From positions 95,497 through 159,496 of the forward strand of contig JAKCPI010004383.1 in the NCBI GenBank assembly GCA_023213315.1: 64,000 nucleotides of DNA, in the 5' to 3' direction. Within the stretch, counting starts at the first letter, position 1. Each line of letters starts with the position of its first letter. This DNA is from Euborellia annulipes (taxonomy: Eukaryota > Arthropoda > Insecta > Dermaptera > Anisolabididae). The translations under genes and the position numbers were made by a program. This document shows, piece by piece, positions 43,560-54,487 of this stretch. Below the pieces are notes generated by a model. The model ran no database searches, had not been told where the DNA came from, and was given only the letters and a program-made list of their open reading frames with translations.

Positions 43560-43733
43560 ACAAAGAGATAAGAGAGACGAATCTCTCGTTCAGTCGAGTC
43601 CAGTGCGTTGCCGGACGGCAGGCGCTGCCTTCTTTTTTGTGTTTAAAGTGAATCAAAGTGAATAACTAATATAGTGTAACCCACCCTGACTTCACCGTCA
43701 ACCAGCACACCCCCTTGAGTGTCTTATTAAAGG
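43560..43733 (+). other. Exon-like segment, related to 62050-62281
   Basis: A GC-richer stretch with TTCAGTCGAGTCCAGTGCG (initiator-like TCAGTC) ends TCTTATTAAAG|GTAATTATT, a plausible donor. The segment at 62050-62281 has the same layout: GAGTCAGTCGG, CT-rich block, GTG..AAATAAG.., C-rich block, TCTTATTATTAAG|GTAAT. The two may be 5' non-coding exons or the promoter ends of a retroelement. No coding frame. Confidence 0.35.
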
Positions 43734-43944
43734 TAATTATTATGCATTTTATCGTTGAAAAATAAAAAAATTGATAGAAACAAATAATTTGACTGCGAAA
43801 AACGATTCTTTTGAATATGAAATTAAATATTTTGTCTAAGGGTATTTTCACTAAGGGTAGAGGGAGTATATAAGTTGTTGAAAGGGGGAGGGGGAGTGTA
43901 GGTGTCATTGAAAAAAAAAAATTTTATTTATTTATTTTTTATCA

Positions 43945-44037
43945 TTTTTTTTTAACACGTTTTTTTTCTCATTCACACTCACATACACATTCACACAGTC
44001 TTTTCGGCAACTCAGGCCATATAAGACTTTTTACTTT
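43945..44037 (-). mobile_element. SINE class A tail fragment
   Basis: T run, CACTCACATACAC tract, CTCAGGCCATATAAGAC, then the match ends. Confidence 0.75.
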
Positions 44038-44355
44038 TACACAGGGGTGGATTAAGGGTTGGAAATTAAAATAAAATAATTTCAAAATAAAATAAAAATA
44101 AAAATAATTATTTATAAATGTATTCAAATTATTTTGAGAGTAATTTCGCGGTGAAGGCTCGCATTTCCTTAAAGGGGGGTATGCCAGGGGGGGGGGGGGT
44201 TAATGCCCCATCCCCTATAATGCACAAAGATATTAATGTTTTTTAATACTTTTACTAAAAAATTAGTGCATTCCGTTTGAGTTAAAATTTATATTCAATA
44301 TTTAGCAAATAGCATAGTGGAGTAGAAACATTTTAATGCCTTTCTAAAATTTCTT

Positions 44356-44545
44356 ATTACTGGGGCGGAATTAATTTTTGAAGATTTCGAAACTCTCATA
44401 AACAGATAATAATAACACTGGGCAACTTAGGAACCCCATCGAATCCCTTGCAGAATTTTGTAGGGATTTTTTTCATTAGGTAGAAAAGTAAGATATGATT
44501 AGTCCACTTAGAATTTTACTGGGGTGAGTTACCGGATCTTTTTGT
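44356..44545. repeat. Low-copy repeat V, copy 1
   Basis: TTACTGGGGCGGAATTAATT and about 180 bp onward match 60780-60990 loosely. Class unknown. Confidence 0.5.
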
Positions 44546-44579
44546 ATATAGAACTAATCTCAACTCGGATTTTAATTTT

Positions 44580-44689
44580 TACTTTCTCTTACCTATATGA
44601 AGTTAATATACATATATATAGAGAGAAAGTATTGGATTCATGTCAAAAATTCGATGTCGAGATTGTGATGGATATACACGTTTTGAGGT
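44580..44689 (+). mobile_element. Family X 5' end, truncated
   Basis: TACTTTCTCTTACC hairpin through ACACGTTTTGAGGT, then an abrupt switch to hAT sequence at 44689. Confidence 0.8.
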
Positions 44690-44783
44690 ATTAAAAATTT
44701 TTGTTTTTGTATTATTTTATTAAATGTGTGGGGGGGGGGGGGCGTCATAAGATTAAATATTTTTAAGGGAGGCGTGGTAACAT

Positions 44784-45033
44784 CAAGGGCGGTCCCAGAG
44801 GGGGGGGTCAAGGGGTCGGACCCCCCAAAAATCTTTTTTTTTTTAACACACTTTTTTCCCACTCACTCTCCCATTCACACAATCTTTTCGGCAACTTAGG
44901 CCATTTAAGACTTAAACGATACTCATATTTGATTAATATATATTTATTGGGGTCCAGGCCCATTTATTTATACTATAAAAAAAAAAAAAAACAGTGACCC
45001 CCCCCCCAAAATGTAAGGCTAGGACCGCCATTG
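44784..45033. mobile_element. hAT-type element nested in hAT, perfect target duplication
   Basis: TIRs CAAGGGCGGTCCCAG and (right) CAATGGCGGTCCTAG. GGTAACAT precedes (44776-44783) and follows (45034-45041) exactly, an 8-bp duplication. It splits the right hAT unit and itself contains a SINE fragment. Poly-G/C inner arms. No ORF. Confidence 0.88.
44834..44969 (-). mobile_element. SINE class A fragment, innermost insertion
   Basis: T run, CACTCACTCTCCC tract, CTTAGGCCATTTAAGAC, GGGTCCAGGCCC-like end; head missing. Its position makes it the youngest layer of this nest. Confidence 0.75.
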
Positions 45034-45067
45034 GGTAACATAAAGTTTGGAAACCACTGATCTAGGG

Positions 45068-45411
45068 AATTTATTTTTTATTATTTCGGATAAAATGTCA
45101 AATATTTAGACAATTCAACTAGAGTATATTATTTGAATTATTAAAGATTTTCATATATTTTACATACTTGAAATATTGATGAGTTAAATTTCCAACCAAC
45201 TCAGTCAACATAATTTGACCCTACAGTGCCTGATTTTTTTTTAAAGATTTCACATTAATCTAATTATTTCTCTTAATTATATTATATCATCATTTCCGTA
45301 AAACTATTTCCTAATTATAATTCGACCTACCACATATCGGATTTAAAAAATAACCTTAGAGAAAATAAATGTAAAAAGGAAGCCACTTAAAAAGAGCCTC
45401 TTGTGCCTATT

Positions 45412-45450
<39 letters not shown>

Positions 45451-45786
45451 ACATTTACTCATATGACATTCATCCTCGTCTCACAAAGCAAGGCGTTCAG
45501 AACTTAAGACCTGAGCTCTTGAGGACAGGTGCGACTTGGAATCCTTAACGAGTCAACAGGAAGAAGAAAGTAAAGTACTCAGGCACGTGTACACGACAAA
45601 TATGCACACTAGTAACAAGATAACCCTTATAAAAAATTAATTTTTGAAAATAATGATTAAGGCGTGATAACTCATCGTTTTTTGGTTAAATAGATTTTTA
45701 ATTATATGAATCTTCAGATTTATTATTCAAGTAATTAGTCAAGGATGAAAAAAATATATTATAATTTGATGCGCCGGAGATGTTTT
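45068..45786. other. AT-rich DNA with CA microsatellite
   Basis: CA repeat at about 45412-45449. The following 150 bp (AGGCGTTCAGAACTTAAGAC) is moderate GC and unique. No gene. Confidence 0.5.
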
Positions 45787-46523
45787 TACTTTCTCTTACC
45801 TCTAGATATGATATATTGCGATCATATTAAATTTCGATCTCGAGATTTTGATGGAAATACCCGTTTTTAGGGTTCCTTATTCTAAAAAAATGGTCTGTCT
45901 GTGTGAAGAAAATATCTCAAAAACAAAAAGGGTTGAAATTTGACACCGTTTGATATATAAAAATAATCTTTTAAAAAAAATTTGTCAGAGTACTTAACAC
46001 TTTACTGATGTACTTTTTCTGTTTTTTTTCTTCTTCATTTTCTCAAAATTGGCTGTTACAGTTATTATTAAAATTCATAAATCAATTATTTTTTATGTGC
46101 TCTATTCTCATTTTGCCCCTAAAATTGTTTAAAGTGCACTTTACTCTTCCATAGGAAAAATAGTAGAAATGGTTCCATAATAAAAAAAAAAATATAAATA
46201 TTTTGACTTCAAGAGTTCAGTGAGGGACAATATTAACCCCCCACCCATGCCTTTTATACTTGTGATTATTTCATTGTTTTTATAAAAGAAAATTGGAAAT
46301 TTTCTAGGTTTGAACCATGAAAGTTTCCATTAAAAAATATATATATTTTTTTAAAAACAATGAAATAATCGCAAGTAGAAAACGGATGGGTGGGAATTAA
46401 TTGTCCCCCACTGTACTATCGGAAATTAAATATATCTCTATAAAAAAAATCTGGAGGGACAGGACATCACACAACTTTCGATTACTGAAGTTTAAAGGAA
46501 AGTTGTGTGCCGCCAGATTTTTT
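45787..46523 (+). mobile_element. Family X interrupted by a MITE
   Basis: TACTTTCTCTTACC start, GTCTGTCTGTGTG tract, ACTTTACTGATGTAC, then the MITE 46218-46413, then GTACTATCGGAAATTAAA and a 3' palindrome ending GCCGCCAGATTTTTTA. More diverged than average. Confidence 0.78.
46218..46413. mobile_element. Tc1/mariner-type MITE in family X
   Basis: CAGTGAGGGACAATATTA left and (right, reversed) CAGTGGGGGACAATTAATTC; sub-ends TTGTGATTATTTCATTG. Flanks TT and TA, so one side of the TA duplication has decayed. Same family as 16031 and 36514. Confidence 0.85.
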
Positions 46524-46560
46524 AAATAAAAAAAAAAAAAAATATTTTGATCGTTTTGGA

Positions 46561-46650
46561 TTTTTGTTTTTAAAGTCTTCGCTATCTTAGTCCATATAGA
46601 CTTTAACGATACACATTATTTAGAAACGATATATATTAGGGGTCCGGGCA
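46561..46650 (-). mobile_element. SINE class A, diverged fragment
   Basis: AAAGTCTTCGCTATCTTAG, CATATAGACTTTAACGATA and GGGGTCCGGGC recall the class A tail and centre. Highly decayed. Confidence 0.45.
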
Positions 46651-46878
46651 CATATAATCCTTTTGGATTGTTATTTAAAATTATTTTCTATTAATATTAA
46701 CATTCTCTGTATTCTTATAGCGTTTTAAATAAAATAATTTGGTTCGATGCCAATTGCAATTTGTTAAAGCTGCTTGGATCTTTAATAGTTCTAGAGAGTA
46801 TCATCACAAAATTATGTTTCAAAGTTAAAAAATACTTTAATTATTTATAAATGACTTAATTTTGTTTTTTTTGTTTAG

Positions 46879-46915
46879 GGAGTGTCATTTTGTTTTCCAA
46901 GTTGGTCTATTGTTG
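46879..46915 (+). other. Candidate 37-bp micro-exon
   Basis: A strong pyrimidine tract and TTTAG acceptor, a 37-base segment open in frame 1 (GVSFCFPSWSIV), then G|GTGAGT, a perfect donor. Such a pairing is uncommon by chance, but without homology or RNA data it remains a guess. Confidence 0.2.
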
Positions 46916-46967
46916 GTGAGTTCTATTAAGATTTTTTTTATTTACATTATTTTCAAATTTTTAATGT

Positions 46968-47175
46968 CTCCTCTCTCCATGGCTTAGAGGTTAGAAATAT
47001 TGACACATGTCAATATTGATTACCGAAAAGTCAAGGGGATTGGGTTCGAATCCCAGGCAATCCTTTGAATATTTATTTAAATCATTTCGATACTAAATGG
47101 TTTAAATAAATATCCCTGGATAATTTGAATTGTATTACAGTATTTATATTTGCTTAAAGTCTATAAAGACTTTAA
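46968..47175 (+). mobile_element. SINE class D
   Basis: CATGGCTTAGAGGTTAG (A-box-like), TTGACACATGTCAATATTG, GGGTTCGAATCCCAGG (B box), hairpin TTTAAATCATTTCG/AAATGGTTTAAA, and an A-rich end after AAAGACTTT. Same class as 54250-54405. Confidence 0.75.
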
Positions 47176-47389
47176 AAAAAATTCAATATGATTAACCTAA
47201 TCTATTAGTCATTCAATAGTATCTACATATTTATTAAAAAAATTATTTTGTATATAACTGTGTGCACAACTCTAATGAGGTGTGACTTAGAGCTCGCGTC
47301 GCTTTGGTTTATGACCAGGCTTAAAATTTTCCGTAGATTATTAATATTTTCATATATTCCGTTTAAAATATATATATATATTTTAACAC

Positions 47390-47549
47390 TTACACTTTTT
47401 TCTCATTCACACTCACATTCAAACACACATTCACACAGTCTTTTTGGCAACTTAGGCCATTTAAGACTTTTTACGATAACCGTTATTAAGTGTATATAAA
47501 TATAAATATATATTGGTGTTTCAGGTATCCAAATGGCTAAAATAAAATT
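47390..47549 (-). mobile_element. SINE class A, head missing
   Basis: CACACTCACATTC tract, CAACTTAGGCCATTTAAG, GATAACCGTTATTAAG and part of the hairpin (GGTATCCAAATGG). Confidence 0.78.
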
Positions 47550-48205
47550 AAAAAATATAATCTCTCCTTACAATTTCCCAACAATAAGCCGCACCAAAGG
47601 GTGATTTATTTTTAAATACTTTTTTCTTTGTTCACTTCCCTTATATTGCTTTTATTTATTTTATATGAATATTCATTTATTATTTTCATACTTACATTTG
47701 TATTTTTATCGAAAACTATTTCAATTCTCGATACATCTTATACTTTCCTAATTAAACATCAATATTGAAGTAGTAAATAAAGATTTCCAAACAAGTATTT
47801 ACATAATTTTTCTTTTGAATTTTTAATCGCTTATTTCTTTAAATAGCTTTTCAGAAAAACGATATTAAATTTTTTTTTGTGCGCATTATCATAATTCAAA
47901 ATTTCATAATCCTTATCCTAGTAGTTGTTTCTCGGCTTTGTTTCAACCTGTTAGGATGATAAACAGAGTCTATATATTGGAAAAACGTTCGCTACATTTA
48001 CACCGTTGAAAATCTAAACCCTTATTATTTATAATCACAACCCATAAATTGTTCTCATTAATTTTCCCAAGTTTTTTTTATTAAAATCTCTCATTTCGGA
48101 TCATTTATCATAATAAAACAAATTTATCAATAAACATTATACTTAACTAATGAATAAAATATTAGATACAACAAATAGTCGTTTAAAAAATTTTTTTAAT
48201 ATGAT
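47550..48205. other. AT-rich intergenic DNA
   Basis: Nothing supported. Confidence 0.45.
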
Positions 48206-48702
48206 AATAAAATAATATAAAAAAAAAATTTAAAAACAACGCTTTTATAAATGTACTAAAAAGAGAAAAATAATTATGTATAATTTCTTTAAAATTATAT
48301 TAACAATTAATATATGTTACTAAAACTAAAAGCGTTGGGCTCGGGATTTGCAAATTTTAATTGTATAAATAGGCCTATTATATGTTTTATGAATACATTT
48401 TCATACCATAGACTTGGCGGGTAGTTAGGCAAAACAGTTTGAAGTGACTCAAATGTTCTAGTTAGATTATTTTATTTTATTTTTATTTTTTGATTCATGT
48501 ATCGGTGAATTAAGGTTAGTTGATCCTCTGCAATGCAAATTGCAAGAGATTGTTAATTTGCGCGCCCAACGCTTTTAGTTTTTTAGTAACATATATTAAT
48601 TGTTAATATAATTTTAAAGAAATTATACATAATTATTTTTCTCTTTTTAGTACATTTATAAAAGCGTTGTTTTTAAATTTTTTTTTTATATTATTTTATT
48701 TA
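48206..48702. repeat. Inverted repeat, about 137-bp arms
   Basis: Left arm 48206-48340 and right arm 48564-48702 are almost perfect complements, meeting a 220-bp loop at AAAAGCGTTGGGC / GCCCAACGCTTTT. Near the outer part both contain ACAACGCTTTTATAAATG. The right arm is followed by the 325-bp satellite array, whose far end (about 50940-50952) again reads AAAAGCGTTGT, so arms and array probably form one element. Confidence 0.88.
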
Positions 48703-48780
48703 ACTCTTTTTAGTTTTTGTAATAAAATATTAATACGTATGAGTTATATACATATACACGATACAATAAGACAATTTGTA

Positions 48781-50938
48781 TTTTAAAAGAAGAGAAATTT
48801 TTGATTATAAATTTCTCCCCCTCTTTTTTTGATAGACCGAAATTAATTGACCTACAAAGATGAGACACATCAAATATTGCATTGTCACGGGAGTTACATA
48901 CGTGTATAAAATTTCAAAGCTCTAGGTTAAGTAGAACTGGTCGTAATTTCAATCGCTAACTTTGTCGGACCGAACAATGGAAATGTGATTAATTGGCCGC
49001 TAATCTCAATTTAATTAATTTTTAATTATTTTGAATAGCACATTTTGTAGAGTACAGTCTATTTAACACCTCTGCCAATGCTCAAAACTCTAAATTAATT
49101 ATAAATAGGAGAAATTTTGATTATAAAATTTTACCCCCACTTTTTTTGATCGGCCGCCATTTTGTAATTAATTCTTCTACAAAGATGAGACATATCAAAT
49201 ATTGCATTGTCACGGGAGTTACATATGTGTATAAAATTTCAAAGCTCTAGGTTAAGTAGAACTGGTCGTAATTTCAATCGCTAACTTTGTCGGACCGAAC
49301 AATGGAAATGTGATTAATTGGCCGCCAATCTCAATTCAATTAATTTTTAATAATTTTGAATAGCACATTTTGTAGAGGAAAGTCTATTTAACACATCTGC
49401 CAATGCTAAAAACTCTAAATTAATTATAAATAGGAGAAATTTTGATTATAAAATTTTACCCCCACTTTTTTTGATCGGCCGCCATTTTGTAATTAATTCT
49501 CCTACAAAGATGAGACACATCAAATATTGCATTGTCACGGGAGTTACATACGTGAATAAAATTTCAAAGCTCTAGATTCACTAGAACTGGTCGTAATTTC
49601 AATCGCTAACTTTGTCGGACCGAACAATGGAAATGTGATTTATTGGCCGCTAATCTCAATTTAATTAATTTTTAATAATTTTGATTAGCACATTTTGTAG
49701 AGGAAAGTCTATTTAACACCTCTGCCAATGCTCAAAACTCTAAATTAATTATAAATAGGAGAAATTATGATTATAAAACTTCCCCCCACTTTTTTTGATC
49801 GGCCGCCATTTTGTAATTAATTCACCTACAAAGATGAGACACATCAAATATTGCATTGTCACGGGAGTTACATATGTGTATAAAATTTCAAAGCTCTAGG
49901 TTAAGTAGAACTGGTCGTAATTTCAATCGCTAACTTTGTCGGACCGAACAATGGAAATGTGATTTATTGGCCGCTAATCTCAATTTAATTAATTTTTAAT
50001 AATTTTGATTAGCACATTTTGTAGAGGAAAGTCTATTTAACACCTCTGCCAATGCTCAAAACTCTAAATTAATTATAAATAGGAGAAATTTTGATTATAA
50101 AATTTTACCCCCACTTTTTTTAATCGGCCGCCATTTTGTAATTAATTCACCTACAAAGATGAGACATATCAAATATTGCATTGTCACGGGAGTTACATAT
50201 GTGTATAAAATTTCAAAGCTCTAGGTTAAGTAGAACTAGTCGTAATTTCAATCGCTAACTTTGTCGGACCGAACAATGGAAATGTGATTAATTGGCCGCC
50301 ATTTTGAATTTTTTGAATTTTTAATAATTTTGAATAGCACATTTTTTAGAGTAAAGTCTATTTAACACCTCTGCCAATGCTCGAAACTCTAACTTAATTA
50401 TAAATAGGAGAAATTTTGATTATAATGTTTTACCCCCACTTTTTTTAATCGGCCGCCATTTTGTAATTAATTCACCTACAAAGATGAGACATATCAAATA
50501 TTGCATTGTTACGGGAGTTACATATGTGTCTAAAATTTCAAAGCTCTAGGTTAAGTAGAACTAGTCGTAATTTCAATCGCTAACTTTGTCGGACCGAACA
50601 ATGGAAACGTGATTAATTGGCCGCCATTTTGAATTTTTTGAATTTTTAATAATTTTGAATAGCACATTTTTTAGAGTAAAGTCTATTTAACACCTCTGCC
50701 AATGCTCGAAACTCTAACTTAATTATAAATAGGAGAAATTTTGATTATAATATTTTACCCCCACTTTTTTTTTGATCGGCCGTCAATTGGAAATTAATTG
50801 ACTTACAAAGATGAGACACATCAAATATTGCATTGTCACGGGACTTACATACGTGTATAAAATTTCAAAGCTCTAGGTTAAGTAGAAGTGGTCGAAATTT
50901 CGATTTGCAAATTTGTCGGAAAAACAGGAAAGCAAGTT
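48781..50938 (+). repeat. 325-bp satellite array, about 6.6 units
   Basis: Units begin with GGAGAAATTTTGATTATA at 49108, 49433, 49758, 50082, 50407 and 50732 (period 324-325); a more diverged first unit starts near 48792 and the last is cut at about 50938. Conserved blocks: CGGCCGCCATTTTGTAATT, ATTGCATTGTCACGGGAG, TTTGTCGGACCGAACAATGG and CCTCTGCCAATGCTC. Two sub-types differ after AATTGGCCGC (TAATCTCAA or CATTTTGAA). No ORF spans a unit. Confidence 0.95.
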
Positions 50939-51302
50939 AATAAAAGCGTTGTAAAAAAATATTCATGAAATTATAATATAAGTCAAACCATTTATTTAAA
51001 TTAATTAAACTGATCAGGAATTGCTTTATTCTTGACTTAACGGTATATTTAGTTTTTTTTATAAAATTTAAACTTCCGACCGTAGGCTCTCGTTGAAACA
51101 TTTTGTAAATTAAAATTAATTATACAAATTAATCATTAGGTTATTTGTTTCATCATCAGCATTGATGACAACAAATTGTCAAATGTTAATTTTATAATTA
51201 ATAAAATCCTTGAAACAAATTTGTATATTTAATTTTAATTTAGTTTTTTAATTTTTTCATACATAAAATATTTCTACCTATCTTTTTTGTCTTTTTAATT
51301 AT
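50939..51302. other. Array edge and AT-rich DNA
   Basis: AATAAAAGCGTTGTAAAAAA ends the array, then no feature. Confidence 0.5.
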
Positions 51303-51403
51303 TACTTTCTCTTATATATATGTATATATGTTAATATACAGTATAGAGAAAGTCTTGGATTCATGTCAAAAATTCGGTGTCGAGATTTTGATGGATACAC
51401 ACT
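51303..51403 (+). mobile_element. Family X 5' end, truncated
   Basis: TACTTTCTCTTATATATATG ... GTATAGAGAAAG hairpin, then GGTGTCGAGATTTTGATGG; stops at ACACTAGGG. Confidence 0.78.
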
Positions 51404-51473
51404 AGGGTATTTTTTGATTTTGATTTTTTTTAGTTATACCCTCTAATTTTTTTACTTATACTGTATTATAAGA

Positions 51474-51520
51474 CTTGCCCTGAGGATGGATGACGTATAG
51501 TCCCCGAAACGTTGGCATAG
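51474..51520 (+). ncRNA. Small hammerhead ribozyme motif
   Basis: TGCC (51476-51479) pairs with GGCA (51514-51517). CTGAGGA (51480-51486), stem II GGA...TCC, CGAAAC and triplet GTT (valid NUH). GGAAATAAATAATTTTGG and TTTTTTTTCTTCACC follow, the same tail layout as at 52683. Confidence 0.58.
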
Positions 51521-51529
51521 GAAATAAAT

Positions 51530-52682
51530 AATTTTGGGCCGATTAAAGACTTTTTTTTCTTCACCTTCATATTTATTTATTTAAAACATTTAAAAAATTT
51601 GATATTTATTTCATAATTTTCTAATAAATATCAAAAACACGAGTTTGTTTCGTCTTACTATATAATTAAAGATTATCATGAAAACCTAGATCATGAAATT
51701 TCATTACTGGTACCATTAAAACAAAAAATCCATTTTGTCTTCTTTATTTTGATATTCATAGTATAAATAATTTTTTTTATTCTTTTCCAAAAGAAATTAA
51801 AACTTTTTCTTTTATCACTTCACTTTTTCTTTCTAACGCCAGTCAAATTGATCACACATATCGACATTTTCACTAATACTTCAAAAGTAATAAAAAATTT
51901 ATCATTCACTTTTCACCCTATTAAGTTTTTTTTTTAAACTCCTTTGCCTTAAAATTCAAACACATTATGTTCTAATATAATCATTTTTGAATGGATTGGA
52001 TAATGTATTGAGGGAAATCGAACCCTCTTGAAGGTTCCTTAATTAAATCTGGACGATTGAAGTCCAGGTGAGGTACTTTGAGGTATAATAAATTATGTTG
52101 TGATGGTCTAATAGAAGGTTACATCGGTTGATGCCCTAAAGGGACATGTGTTTTTAATTTGAAACGCTCCTTCGTTCTCCAGCTCCAGCCATTAAACGAT
52201 TTTACTTCTCTCCAGGCTTACAAACGCTTATTCTAATGGCCTACTCAAGAATTTCGACAAATACTTTTTTTAAAAAAACAATTTATTTGATGAGTTGCTT
52301 AAGAATTTTTTTTAAGCTAGAATATATTTCCCTAACTTTTATGAAATATTTCTAAATGCCTTCTCATCGTATAAGAAAAAACAACATCTACAAATCAAAC
52401 ATTTGCATATTATAATAATCATTTATTTGAACAAAAAGAAATTTTGATGTTAATAAAATTTTAATAATGCTGTTCGTTGTTCAGAGATTGTATTAAGATG
52501 AATTGTTCTAGCCAATGAGAAAGCTTGTTCTGATTATATCGCCCACTGAGATTCATAATGGCGTCAATTCGAGAATCGATTATTATTATTATTATTCTAG
52601 ATTAGATCTAACCTTGACTCGCATAGCCTTTGGTCCTTATTAAATGGCAAGAAACAATTTACACAATTTTGGGAATTTTGTT
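51530..52682. other. AT-rich DNA with a unique island at about 52.0-52.26 kb
   Basis: The island contains GGACGATTGAAGTCCAGGTG and CTCCAGCTCCAGCCATTAAA, is repeat-free and has no long frame. The rest is AT-rich. Confidence 0.35.
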
Positions 52683-52754
52683 GATACGCTTCAGCCCTGA
52701 GGATGGTCTTATATCTGACCGAAACGTCTTCTTGAAGTGATTAATAAACGTATC
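52683..52754 (+). ncRNA. Small hammerhead ribozyme motif, intact with extended stem I
   Basis: GATACG (52683-52688) pairs with CGTATC (52749-52754) and CTTCA with TGAAG, a two-part stem I. CTGAGGA (52697-52703), stem II GGTC-TTATATCT-GACC, GAAAC and GTC (52726-52728). Every core base matches. ACGU at the absent stem III can pair between two molecules, as in dimeric Penelope-associated variants. TTAATAAACG and a CTTTTCTTCAC tail follow. Confidence 0.75.
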
Positions 52755-54249
52755 TGCAATACTCTTTTCTTCACTCGGGAGTCTCACTTCTAGTGAGTAC
52801 GTGGATGGTGACCACGAGTTACCCTAGCTAAGGCTGGCATTTCTTCCTTTCCTCTATGTCAGCCTTTTTTTCCTTTTCCATGTCAAGCGTCAGGCCGAGA
52901 GACGGGTCGCCTTGTTTTTTTTCTCAGTCTCATATTTCTTTATAAATTAATTTTGCCGACCCCACATAGGGATAAGGCCAAGATAGAAGAAGAAGAATCT
53001 CTCTCTTCTCTATTCCTTACTACTACTCTATCCACCTCACACTAATCAAAATTATCTTATTATAGAAAATGTATTGAAATTAATTTGTAACTTAAAAGTT
53101 AATTTCCCTCTGCATTAACTCATTAAACGAATTGATATCCCCTCGTCATTCTATTAATCTTCTTTTGTTTTTGTTAAAAGTTTTCTTTATTTAAATATCT
53201 CTTCAATATTCTCCGCACGACTATTATTCATATCACTTATTTATTTATTTTTTGAAATATAATATCTTTCCTGATATTGTTTCTCTTATCAACACGATGC
53301 CATTAAAGAAACTCAGAACATAGCATTTTATATTTATATCTGTTTATGCTGGTCCAGAGAGCGGCATCCTCTTTTCATGTCTAATTTGATCTGGTCTGGC
53401 TGACACCTGGCGAGTGGTTGGAGCTACCTTGATGTATACTTGACAGATTTCTATTTTTTTTTCTTAACTTAGGCGGCTTCTATAACTTCATCATTAGAAT
53501 CAACAACCGGCCTCCGTGCATGGTTATGGGATATGGGATGTGGATATGGGTTAGAAAATGTGTCAGCCGAGCAAGACGTAATTCGATCCATTAATGTGCT
53601 TCGTCTATCTCTCTTTTTATTATTACTATTTTCCTTTTTTTTTTTTGTACATGATTCTTAACAACAACAAAAATTAACTTTCTTTTTTATCTATCATCCC
53701 ATAACTTTATTCTAATTTTAAAATGTTTTAATTTTTTAAATATTTAGTAGTGGTTTATTCATTTAACTTGGATACTTTGTCTTTGTTTTATCGACTTAAT
53801 GGATTTATTATATCACAGCAAATTTAATATTGCTAAATTTTAATAGGCATTAATTAATTAGATTATAATAAGATATGATGATTTTCACGATGTGGTAATA
53901 ACGCCTGTTGAGAATCATAGGAGCGAGAGTCCGAAATTCAACAATTCTAGAAAAGGCGTTTGAGAGTTCTATAAACATATACATTTAAATAGCCAGACAA
54001 TAAATGATTAGGCCGGAATCAATAGCAAAGAATAGAAATATATTTTCGCCACTTTGGCACTCAAAAGAGAAGGTTAAACATCGTTTAGTAGGCTTAACTC
54101 AAAAATTGAATTTTCGGACTTTCGCAATTATGATTCTCAGCAGGCTATAATATCATAATTCTATAAACTTGACCAAAACTCACGCATTTATTTAATCAAA
54201 TTTTCAAATATTTTTTATAAATAAAAATTTGCAATCAATTGTACGCCTC
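52755..54249. other. Mixed intergenic DNA with two unique islands
   Basis: About 52790-52920 (GTACGTGGATGGTGACCACG) and 53340-53590 (GGTCCAGAGAGCGGCATCC, GATATGGGATGTGGATATGG) are moderate GC and repeat-free. A TTAACTTAG|G acceptor-like site lies near 53472. No frame is convincing. Confidence 0.35.
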
Positions 54250-54405
54250 CACCCTGTACGAGAGAGGCTAGTGGTGTTGACAAATGTCAATATTGATAGT
54301 CTTAAAGCCAAGGGGTGCGGAATCGAATCCTAAGCATTTATTTAAATCATTTGGATACCAATGTTATAAATAAATGTGCCTGGACCTCCTAATAGTTTAA
54401 AAAAA
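54250..54405 (+). mobile_element. SINE class D
   Basis: GTTGACAAATGTCAATATTG insert, B-box-like GGAATCGAATCCTAAG, the TTTAAATCATTTGG hairpin and GTGCCTGGACC. A decayed relative of 46968-47175. Confidence 0.65.
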
Positions 54406-54487
54406 TACATACAAGTTAACTTATTAAAATAGTCATTTGTAGAATATTGTTCGCAAAAAAAATAAGAATTTTATTTATTTTCATTAT

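Larger units (their letters stand above)
42801..45059. mobile_element. Composite hAT structure, 2.26 kb
   Basis: ATCTAGGG occurs at 42793-42800 directly before the left TIR and again at 45060-45067 directly after the far right TIR (GTTTGGAAACCACTG). That is a perfect 8-bp target duplication for the whole interval. The right half (about 43019-43136) is repeated at 44688-44783 plus 45034-45059. Between the two right ends lies about 1.55 kb of cargo with an exon-like segment, SINE fragments and an X 5' end. Either both hAT units moved together or a nested insertion happened next to a shared flank. No transposase. Confidence 0.6.

Noticed and set aside
45412..45449. CA tract as a CRISPR-like or structured repeat
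   Set aside because: It is a plain dinucleotide microsatellite; no CRISPR array exists in this eukaryotic DNA.
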